DNA of 64,000 nucleotides from Desulfovibrio subterraneus (lineage in GTDB: Bacteria; Desulfobacterota; Desulfovibrionia; Desulfovibrionales; Desulfovibrionaceae). The stretch's first letter is position 1; every line of letters begins with the position of its first letter. The translations under genes and the position numbers were made by a program. Below, piece by piece: positions 16,649 through 23,732 of the stretch. The stretch is from the NCBI RefSeq assembly GCF_013340285.1, contig NZ_BLVO01000013.1:727574-791573 (forward strand). The letters run 5' to 3'. The notes beneath the pieces are model-generated. The model did no database searches. It was not told the DNA's origin and saw only the letters and a program-made list of their open reading frames with translations.

Positions 16649-18751
16649 CTATGCCTTGCGGATGCCTACAAAGTGTTCCTGAAGAGAAAGCCCGCCGCCG
16701 GAACGGTCCCATACTTCCAGACCGCCGGGCATGAGTTCCTGATCTGCCACACCCTTGCCGATGGCGCGGGACTCTACGGGCAGCCTGTGGCCGAACCCGT
16801 GGACCATGAACAGAGCCTCGGGATGGATGCACTCGGTAACAAAGGCGCGCATGGTGCCTGCGCTGCTGTTCGTGCCTGCGGAGAACACTTCGACCATGTC
16901 GCCGTCTGCAATGCCGATTTCCTTGGCGCGGGATTCGTGAATCCATGCCACGTTTTCGGACATCTGCTCGTTAAGAAGCGGGTTGTTGACCGTGTGGCCC
17001 TGCGTGTGCACGCCGACGCGGCCGAATGCTATGCGGAACATGCCCTGCGGGGGATGTGCGGGAGAAGCATAGGGCTTGAGCGAATCAATGCCGGCCTTGG
17101 CCCACTTGCCGCTCACCATTTCCAGCTTGCCGGAGGGAGTGGGGAAGCTCTCAACCTCGCGCACCACAGGTGCATCCACCAGTTCGACAAAGCCCTTGGC
17201 GGCAAAATCCTGCATGGTCAGGCCGGTGTTCTGGAGCTGGTATTCCCATATTTCTTCCATGGACTTGAACGCCAGCTTTTCCATGCCGGGGTGGCTGTCA
17301 GCCAGACGGGCTGCAAGACCACACAGAATTTCCCAGTCCGCCTTGCTGTTCACAGTGGGCTGCATGGCGCGGTGGCGCACAAAGAACTGCGGCTTGGGAC
17401 CGGACTTGGAGGCAATGATGCTCTCGCGGGACAGGTAGGTGGACAGGGGAAGCACCACGTCTGAGTGCCATGCCGTGTCGGACCAGCTGAAGGTTATGCT
17501 GACCAGCAGGTCGAGCCCTTCCCACTTTTTCTTGAGTGCTTCGGGGTCGGGCATGGCCATGAGGGGGTCGTGGCGGAAACACAGGTACGCTTTGACAGGA
17601 TAGGGATCGCCGGAAACAATAGCATCGTATGCAAGGTTGACGAGACCGGGACCGCCATCGAACTGCGGGTGCTTCCAGCCCACACCGTCGGCGCGTTTTT
17701 CTTCAGGCTTGGGGAACAGGTCCACAAGCTTGGTCAGGCCCTTCTTGCCCACGTCCTTTGGGGTATTCACGAGCGGCAGACCGCCCTTGACGCCCACGGA
17801 GCCGAGCAGAGCGTTGATGATATACGCCGTGCGGCACACGTTGAAGGAGTCGTTGTAGCGGGCGACCATCCAGCCGGGATGCCATATGACATTGGGGGCG
17901 GCTTCGGCCAGCTCTCTGGCAAAAGCTTCAATGCGTTCTGCGGGAATGCCGGTTTCTCCGGCAGCCCATGCGGCCGTGTAGGGAGCGGTAAAGGCAGTGA
18001 GTTCTTCCAGCCCGTTGACGAACTTTTCAACATACTCAGCCTTGTACAGCTTTTTGGTGATCAGTTCGTTGATGATGGCAAGGTTGAATGCGTAATCCGT
18101 GCCGGGGCGCACCATGAAGAAATTGTCTGCCTTGCTTGCGCTCACGTTGGCGCGGATGTCTATGACCGAGAGTTTGCAGCCCTTGCCCAGTGCGTCCATG
18201 ACTGCGTTGCATTCGGCGACGTTGATGGCTTCCAGAATATTGCGGGTCTGCAGGATGATATGCTTGGCGTTGCGGAAGTCGTACGAAACCATCTTGCGGC
18301 CGATGCCGAGAACGGACTGCGCGGCATGCTGCACGTTGCGCGCGCAGGAAGCATCGTGGTTGCAGTAGTTGGGAGAGCCTAAGCCGCGCATGAAGGACTG
18401 GTGAAGGTCAACAAACGGGCCGCCACGGTCGGACCAGAGTACACTGCGGTTGCCATGTTCCGCAGTAATGGCCTTGAGCTTGTCAGCTACGTAGTCGAGA
18501 GCCTCTTCCCATGTGGCTTCGCGCCATTTACCTTCTCCTCTCTCTCCCACACGGATAAGCGGAGTGGAAGGGCGCTCGGTGTCCTTTTCCAGAGCTATGC
18601 CGGCTGCGCCACGTGCGCAAAGACCGCCCTTGAGTGCGGAGTGCGGATTGCCCATGATCCATGCCGCCTCTCCATTGCGTTTCTCCACCTGAATGGGACA
18701 ACGCACGCTGCACATGCCGCAGACGCTGTATACGGTTTCACCAGTTGCCAT
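16649..18751 (-). CDS. Molybdopterin (DMSO reductase family) oxidoreductase, catalytic subunit, cytoplasmic
   Basis: This 700-residue Mo- or W-bis-MGD enzyme has an N-terminal [4Fe-4S] motif CGMCSVRC followed by Cys in GGLCARG, then the three molybdopterin domains. The metal ligand is probably the Cys in NHDASCARN, the place occupied by Cys in polysulfide/thiosulfate reductases and periplasmic nitrate reductases. There is no Tat signal before the Fe-S motif, so it should be cytoplasmic. I chose the ATG at 18751, with GGAGGAAG 3 bases upstream; the frame is open a further 153 bases but lacks a good site. It forms an operon with the Fe-S subunit. Substrate unknown: candidates are sulfur oxyanions, aldehydes or formate-like acids. 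Confidence 0.88.
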   Translation of the reverse strand: MATGETVYSVCGMCSVRCPIQVEKRNGEAAWIMGNPHSALKGGLCARGAAGIALEKDTERPSTPLIRVGERGEGKWREATWEEALDYVADKLKAITAEHGNRSVLWSDRGGPFVDLHQSFMRGLGSPNYCNHDASCARNVQHAAQSVLGIGRKMVSYDFRNAKHIILQTRNILEAINVAECNAVMDALGKGCKLSVIDIRANVSASKADNFFMVRPGTDYAFNLAIINELITKKLYKAEYVEKFVNGLEELTAFTAPYTAAWAAGETGIPAERIEAFARELAEAAPNVIWHPGWMVARYNDSFNVCRTAYIINALLGSVGVKGGLPLVNTPKDVGKKGLTKLVDLFPKPEEKRADGVGWKHPQFDGGPGLVNLAYDAIVSGDPYPVKAYLCFRHDPLMAMPDPEALKKKWEGLDLLVSITFSWSDTAWHSDVVLPLSTYLSRESIIASKSGPKPQFFVRHRAMQPTVNSKADWEILCGLAARLADSHPGMEKLAFKSMEEIWEYQLQNTGLTMQDFAAKGFVELVDAPVVREVESFPTPSGKLEMVSGKWAKAGIDSLKPYASPAHPPQGMFRIAFGRVGVHTQGHTVNNPLLNEQMSENVAWIHESRAKEIGIADGDMVEVFSAGTNSSAGTMRAFVTECIHPEALFMVHGFGHRLPVESRAIGKGVADQELMPGGLEVWDRSGGGLSLQEHFVGIRKA

Positions 18752-19193
18752 GCTTCCTCCTGCATCAAATTGACCAAATTGCACGCTGTTGAAAAAATTG
18801 TTTTGCCAGCTTCTTCCAGGGGGAGCCGTGAATTGCTCCACATTTCTGTTGCGTGAATTGCGAAATGTCGTTGCTGCCGCATGTCGCTGATGTGTCCCTT
18901 TCACTTCAGCGGGGGCGTCGCCTGCGTCGCCGGCCGTTTGCTAGTGTGATTGACGGGTCACTATCATATATATGCAAGCGATAAAAAGTATGTGAAAAAT
19001 ATAGCAAGCGGTTCATTGCGCACTCAATATCGACTTGTGCTGTGCATGCACTCTTGCCTTTCTTTACTATATGAGCGAAAAATATGATAGACTGACAGTC
19101 ATTCATTCAAAAAGGTTTAGGCGAATTACACGGGAACACGGTGCCTTGATTTGCAAGGCGATGGCTGATTCCGGTACACAGGGTGGAGTGAGT
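18752..19193. other. Divergent intergenic region
   Basis: It separates the divergent oxidoreductase and solute-binding-protein genes. It is AT-rich around 18950-19080, with a TTGACG at 18950-18955 and TATATA nearby but at poor spacing. I see no gene here and cannot place promoters with confidence. Confidence 0.3.
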
Positions 19194-20477
19194 ATGTCCC
19201 GCATAGCTTTACGGTTTCTGAAATTGATTGTTTTTTCAGCGCTTTGCTGGGGTGTGCTTTTTGCCGGTACTGCCTCTTCTGTTCTGGCGGAACATCCGCT
19301 CAAACTGCTGCATTACTGGACTGGGCCCCTTTCCGGGGGCATTGACGAAATGGTCGCCGAGTATAATGCACGCTCGCCTGTATCGCCCATAGAAGCAGTG
19401 GGTATGGATCATGAATCCTTCAAGGCCGGAATAAAAGGTCTGCTGGCCTCTGGGCAGCGTCCGCAGTTGTTCAGCTACTGGGCCGGAGCACGAACTCAAT
19501 ATATGGTCGACGCAGGGTATCTGGCCCCCATAGATGAAGCATGGAATGCTGCAGGCCTTGACAGGGTTTTTCCTCATGCCGTGGCGGAAACCTGCGTATA
19601 TAACGGGAAACGGTATGCCCTGCCGGTGACGCAGCATGTGGTTGGCTTCTTCTTCAACCGGAACCTGTTCAGCTCCCTGAATATTACCCCCCCCGAAACA
19701 TGGGATGAATTCATCGAGGTTTGCAGAACGTTGAAAAGGGCAGGTATTGCCCCTCTTTCCCTGGGTAACAGAGAGCGCTGGCCCGCACAGTTCTGGTTCG
19801 ACTATTTATTGCTGCGAACCGCCGGACCTGACTACAGAGACCGGTTGGTCAAAGGGAAAGCCTCGTATCTCGATCCGCAGGTGCAGCATGCATTTACGCT
19901 GTGGCAACAGTTGATAGATGAAGGATTCTTTTCTCCTGCCACGGGCAAGAACGATTGGGCGGGCGCCGCAAAAGAAGTGCATCTCGGCAAGGCAGCCATG
20001 ACTCTGATCGGAACGTGGGTGATGGGATACTACGGCGAACAGTTGGGCTGGAAGGAAATGCAGGATTACGACTTTTTCGAGTTTCCTCTGATAGATCCCG
20101 GAATCCGCAAATCCTTTGTCGGGCCAATTGATGTTCTTGTTGTGGCCCGTGGCAATAATGGGGATATTCACGGATTGGACGAGGCTCTCATGTATTTCGC
20201 CAGGGTAAGGTTGCAGGAGGTGATGAGTGCTGGGTCGGGGGCGCTGGCTCCGAGCGGGCAGGTACCTCTCGAATTTTACGGGCCTTTGAAGCGGCGGCTT
20301 GCCGAAGTTGTGCAACGGGCCGAACTATGGAATTTTGCCTATGATCTTGCCGTGCCTCCGGCCGCTGCCGATGTGGGGCTAGGGTTGTTTGCCGCGTTTC
20401 TGCGTCAGAATCAGGATCTGGGCATGCTGCTGAAGAGCACTCAGCAGAGGATGGAGTTCATATACGGTCAGCACTAA
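19194..20477 (+). CDS. Orphan ABC transporter solute-binding protein (family 1, sugar type)
   Basis: This 427-residue periplasmic protein has a Sec signal peptide (residues 1 to about 32, ending VLAEH) and the extracellular solute-binding family 1 fold (MalE/UgpB-like): LLHYWTGPLSGG, then NGKRYALPVTQHVVGFFFNRNLF and PETWDEF, typical of that family. I chose the ATG at 19194, preceded by GGTGGAG; in-frame starts up to 159 bases upstream lack a signal peptide at their front. No permease or ATPase gene is adjacent. The next gene is a membrane histidine kinase on the other strand, so the protein might serve as a sensor partner or feed a transporter elsewhere. The ligand is unknown. Confidence 0.82.
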   Translation: MSRIALRFLKLIVFSALCWGVLFAGTASSVLAEHPLKLLHYWTGPLSGGIDEMVAEYNARSPVSPIEAVGMDHESFKAGIKGLLASGQRPQLFSYWAGARTQYMVDAGYLAPIDEAWNAAGLDRVFPHAVAETCVYNGKRYALPVTQHVVGFFFNRNLFSSLNITPPETWDEFIEVCRTLKRAGIAPLSLGNRERWPAQFWFDYLLLRTAGPDYRDRLVKGKASYLDPQVQHAFTLWQQLIDEGFFSPATGKNDWAGAAKEVHLGKAAMTLIGTWVMGYYGEQLGWKEMQDYDFFEFPLIDPGIRKSFVGPIDVLVVARGNNGDIHGLDEALMYFARVRLQEVMSAGSGALAPSGQVPLEFYGPLKRRLAEVVQRAELWNFAYDLAVPPAAADVGLGLFAAFLRQNQDLGMLLKSTQQRMEFIYGQH

Positions 20478-20478
20478 C

Positions 20479-20518
20479 TGGTGGGAACTGGCGGGAATTG
20501 GTGAGAACTGGCGGCAGA
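20479..20518. repeat. Four tandem ~10-bp near repeats
   Basis: Units of the form CTGGTGGGAA, CTGGCGGGAA, TTGGTGAGAA and CTGGCGGCAG follow each other directly after the solute-binding-protein stop. The array is imperfect and non-coding. Confidence 0.5.
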
Positions 20519-20598
20519 AAGCCGCTACGGGTGGCAGAGCATGCCCGCCTGTGCGGGAATTTGCAGAAGGTCCCGGAAAATTTATCTGTGGTGGAGAC

Positions 20599-20637
20599 AA
20601 AAGTCCGGAAAAGACATGGTCTTTTCCGGACTTTTTT
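20599..20637. terminator. Strong bidirectional terminator
   Basis: A perfect 17-base stem (20599-20615 with 20619-20635) has a 3-base loop and A/T tracts on both sides. It lies between the convergent solute-binding-protein and histidine-kinase genes and overlaps the kinase stop codon. Confidence 0.95.
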
Positions 20638-22924
20638 ATGCTCCTGCGGGCTGGGAACCGGAAGTCTCCTGAGCGGCAGGGAGAGTGATGCAGAAACGTG
20701 CGCCGTTGCGGTATTCTGTATCCAGCCAGATATTGCCGTTGTGGTTGCGCGTGATAATGAAATAGGAAACCGACAATCCGAGACCGGTGCCTTCTCCTGG
20801 TTGTTTGGTGGTGAAGAAGGGTTCAAATACCTGACGTTTATTTTTTTCATTGATGCCGGGGCCGTTGTCTTCCACCTCTATGTGTGCGGAATCATGCTCC
20901 TTGCGCAGGCGTACCGTAATGCGCGGGCTTGCTTTTGACGCATAGTCGGAGTTGAGCGCATAGGCCGCGTTTTTGAGCAGGTTGAGCATAACCTGTTCAA
21001 GCTCCTGCGGAGAGCACATTACTTCAGGGGTATCGGGAGCATAGTCCCGTTCTATGGTTATGAGCTTGAAATCGTATTTTTTCTTCAGATCATAATCGGT
21101 TGATGCAAGCTCGATGCACTTGTCCATGAGCTGGTCCAGACGGGTCACCATATGGTGGCTCTGGCTCTGGCGGGCAAAACTGAGCATGTTGCTCACAATG
21201 CGTGCGGCTCTTTCACCGGAATCCTTGATACCGAAAAGCAGATTGCGAATGCCTCGCGCCTCAAGGTACTGCCCCATGGAGTAAAGGTCGAAACTTAACT
21301 GCTCGGCCAGCTTCTTGTTACCGGCCATTTCCGGTTCAAGACGGCGGATGATGTTCTGAACGCCAAGCAGAATGCCCGCAAGCGGGTTGTTTATCTCATG
21401 GGCCATTCCGGCTGCCAGCCCGCCGACCGACATCATTTTTTCCGTCTGCAGAATAAGCTCTTCCATGCGTGCCTGATCAGTCACGTCGTCAATGCGTATA
21501 ACTGCTCCGCGCAACTCGCCGCTGTATACGGGAAAGACGAGGATGGATTCCAGGCGTGAAGCCCCGTTTTCTTCGTGCGGCTGGTTGGTAAGGGTAATGG
21601 TCTTGCGTTCCCGCAGCGCAGAAATAATGCTTGCCTCCTGCGTTTTCATGCGGGGCAGTTTCTCGGTAAGCGCCTTGCCGAGAAGCTCTTCGGCCGTGCA
21701 GCCGGTTTCTTCCTGCGCCTTCTTGTTGCAGTGTGTAATTCTGCCTTTTCCATCAATGCCGATAACCACGGAAGGCATGGAATCCAGAATCTCCTGCGTG
21801 AAGGCGTGAGCTTCACGCAGCTTTCTTTCCGCCATGGTGTGCTCGGTGGTGTCGTGCAGCATGCCGTCGATGTGCTTTTGCTGATCTTCGGCATCGTGGA
21901 TGCTGCGCAGGGCCAATGTGCCTATTCTTTCTTCCCCGTCAGCCTTTTTGAACAAAATGCGATGATTCGTTACCAGATCATTTTCGTCGAGTCGTGCCAT
22001 GAGTCTGTCGAACAACTCTTTTTCCGTGAAGACTTGATTGCGGATGTCGGAAATGGTGCTGACAACTTCTGCAGGGGAAGAATAGCCGAGAATGCCCGCA
22101 AGTGCGGAATTTGCCGTCAATATGCCCCCGGTGGGTGACATGCGGAAGATTCCGGCAAGGGCGTTTTCATAAAGATCCCTGTAGCGGGTTTCCGTGATGC
22201 TCAGCTTTTTCTGAGATTCCGCAAGCGCGTCATATTGCTCCTGAAGCCGTTCCACCATGACCACAATGGATTGCCTCAGGCTGTTCATTTCCGAAAGAAA
22301 GGAATCTTCCGTCAGTGAGGTGCTTGTGGTGCCCTGCATGCTCACTTCGCGGGCGAACTTTTCTATTCGTATGAGCGGTGCGTCAATAAAGCGCTTGAGG
22401 ATGATGTTGAGGAGAAGGAAGAGAGTGAAGTTCAGGGTGGCGATGGTTACGGTAATCCGCACAAGCGCCTTGCGGGCCAGTGCTTCCAGATTGTGGGTTG
22501 TTCCCTGCAGCGAAATGTGGCCGATTTGTCTGTCGGTCAGGACTATGGGGGCTTCGGACAGGATGAGTTCCGGAGAGAGAGTGATCCGGTCTGTGGGGAC
22601 GATGCTTCCGTCCGGCAGGCGCATGCGTCCGGCAACAATTCTGTCCGAGAGTGAATCGTGCACCAGTATGGTGGCTATGTCCTCATTGAAGAAGGCATTT
22701 TCTATGATCTTCTGCGACTGGTCATCCTGAAAGTTCCATATGGGCAGGGCCAGACTGGCCGCCAGTTCTTTGGTGGTCTGCTCGATCAGAACATTCAGTT
22801 CATCATGGTAGCGGTTCTTCTCACGGATATAATCCGTAATACCGAAGACGAGCATTACAATGGTCGTTACCAGAAGTAGCGTGAGGTTTATGAATGCCCG
22901 TGTTGTCGGCTTGAACTTCGACAT
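20636..22924 (-). CDS. Membrane-bound PAS sensor histidine kinase (orphan)
   Basis: This 762-residue kinase has TM1 (about 11-31), a periplasmic sensor of about 120 residues, TM2 (about 156-178), a HAMP-like linker, two PAS domains (about 245-365 and 375-490), a HisKA domain with phospho-acceptor His509 in GMAHEINNP, and a HATPase with NLLKNA, DNGPGI and GTGLGLSVS. No response regulator lies next to it, so its partner is elsewhere. Its predicted promoter contains the same 19-bp palindrome as the divergent cytochrome c/reductase promoter, so the two units are probably co-regulated. A signalling role in sulfur respiration is inferred from position only. Confidence 0.92.
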   Translation of the reverse strand: MSKFKPTTRAFINLTLLLVTTIVMLVFGITDYIREKNRYHDELNVLIEQTTKELAASLALPIWNFQDDQSQKIIENAFFNEDIATILVHDSLSDRIVAGRMRLPDGSIVPTDRITLSPELILSEAPIVLTDRQIGHISLQGTTHNLEALARKALVRITVTIATLNFTLFLLLNIILKRFIDAPLIRIEKFAREVSMQGTTSTSLTEDSFLSEMNSLRQSIVVMVERLQEQYDALAESQKKLSITETRYRDLYENALAGIFRMSPTGGILTANSALAGILGYSSPAEVVSTISDIRNQVFTEKELFDRLMARLDENDLVTNHRILFKKADGEERIGTLALRSIHDAEDQQKHIDGMLHDTTEHTMAERKLREAHAFTQEILDSMPSVVIGIDGKGRITHCNKKAQEETGCTAEELLGKALTEKLPRMKTQEASIISALRERKTITLTNQPHEENGASRLESILVFPVYSGELRGAVIRIDDVTDQARMEELILQTEKMMSVGGLAAGMAHEINNPLAGILLGVQNIIRRLEPEMAGNKKLAEQLSFDLYSMGQYLEARGIRNLLFGIKDSGERAARIVSNMLSFARQSQSHHMVTRLDQLMDKCIELASTDYDLKKKYDFKLITIERDYAPDTPEVMCSPQELEQVMLNLLKNAAYALNSDYASKASPRITVRLRKEHDSAHIEVEDNGPGINEKNKRQVFEPFFTTKQPGEGTGLGLSVSYFIITRNHNGNIWLDTEYRNGARFCITLPAAQETSGSQPAGA

Positions 22925-23083
22925 TGTTGTTCCCGCATGGCTTTCGAAAGAGGGGCTGAAGTGCGCGTGTGAGGCTCTATTTTTATCGTAATGTACGACA
23001 TAATTCCGGTTGAGGAAAGATATTCATCCGGAGCTGATCCGGTGGGGGAAAGAGAGGGATAAGAGAGGAATTTTTTGTGCATG

Positions 23084-23112
23084 GCTATACCTAGTATGGG
23101 TATAGATTGTAA
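23084..23112 (-). promoter_or_regulatory. Predicted histidine-kinase promoter containing a CstR-like operator
   Basis: On the minus strand TTACAA (23112-23107), 17 bases, TATAGC (23089-23084). The spacer and -10 box contain the palindrome TATACCTAGTATGGGTATA (23086-23104, plus strand), that is TATACC-N7-GGTATA. The layout matches the divergent promoter at 23188-23216. Confidence 0.6.
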
Positions 23113-23187
23113 TGACATAACAATGTGCGCTATTTGTATTTATTATCCCATGTAGCGAAGCGTATAGATGAATTTTAAAAAACACGA

Positions 23188-23216
23188 TTGACACCCATAC
23201 CCCCTATAGGTATAAA
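23188..23216 (+). promoter_or_regulatory. Strong sigma-70 promoter of the cytochrome c/reductase operon with CstR-like operator in its spacer
   Basis: A consensus TTGACA (23188-23193) is 17 bases from TATAAA (23211-23216). The spacer and -10 box hold CATACCCCCTATAGGTATA (23196-23214), the same TATACC-N7-GGTATA pattern as the upstream site with one base changed. A repressor bound there would block RNA polymerase. GC-rich-centred palindromes of this kind are bound by CsoR/CstR-family repressors, one of which is encoded at 30626-30955. Confidence 0.7.
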
Positions 23217-23300
23217 AGATCCAAGGTTGAGTTTTCATGCATATGTGTGGATGGATTTTCAGACGAATCCCAGTCCGTTTTTGAATATTCAGGAGGAAGT

Positions 23301-23624
23301 ATGCAAAGGAAGTTCTTGATGTTTTTTGTTTCCACACTGGTGGTGGCGGCAGCGTTCGGTATGGCTTTCGCTGCGGAAGGCGGCAACGCGCGCAAGGGCA
23401 AGTTCCTGTACCGCAAGCACTGTCGGAGTTGCCATGGTGTTTCCGCATCTGATCTTTCCCCCGCAACCAAGACCCAGAAGGAATGGAAGGCGCTTTTCAG
23501 TGATACGTCCAAGATTCCGTGCAATGCGCAGTGGCCGGCGATGCCTGAGAGTGATGCGAAGGATATTTTCACATATCTGCATGATTACGCCAAGGATTCC
23601 CCCTCGCCTGCCAAGTGCAGCTGA
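23301..23624 (+). CDS. Periplasmic monohaem cytochrome c
   Basis: This 107-residue protein has a Sec signal peptide (cleaved near AFA-AEGG) and one haem-binding motif CRSCH followed by GVSAS. A Met in WPAMPESDAKDIF is the likely sixth ligand, as in class I cytochromes c. The start is the ATG at 23301 with AGGAGGAAG just upstream; the frame is open further upstream but overlaps the promoter leader. It is the first gene after the regulated promoter and precedes the Phs/Psr-like genes, so it is a likely electron carrier to or from that complex. A hairpin after it may cause partial termination. Confidence 0.9.
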   Translation: MQRKFLMFFVSTLVVAAAFGMAFAAEGGNARKGKFLYRKHCRSCHGVSASDLSPATKTQKEWKALFSDTSKIPCNAQWPAMPESDAKDIFTYLHDYAKDSPSPAKCS

Positions 23625-23635
23625 TTTGATCAAAG

Positions 23636-23670
23636 GGGATGCCGGAAAGTGGCTCCGGCATCCCGCTTTT
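23636..23670 (+). terminator. Hairpin between cytochrome c and reductase genes, possible partial terminator
   Basis: GGGATGCCGGA (23636-23646) pairs with TCCGGCATCCC (23654-23664), then GCTTTT. The downstream reductase genes have no obvious promoter of their own, so read-through is likely and cytochrome c mRNA would be in excess. Confidence 0.7.
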
Positions 23671-23732
23671 CTTCACGGTCATGGTGATGGCCCGCTCGGG
23701 ATCGCAAGGTCCTGCAGAGTATGGAGCATACA

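Noticed and set aside
20479-20518. CRISPR array
   Set aside because: Units are only ~10 bases, directly tandem, with no spacers and no cas genes in the window.
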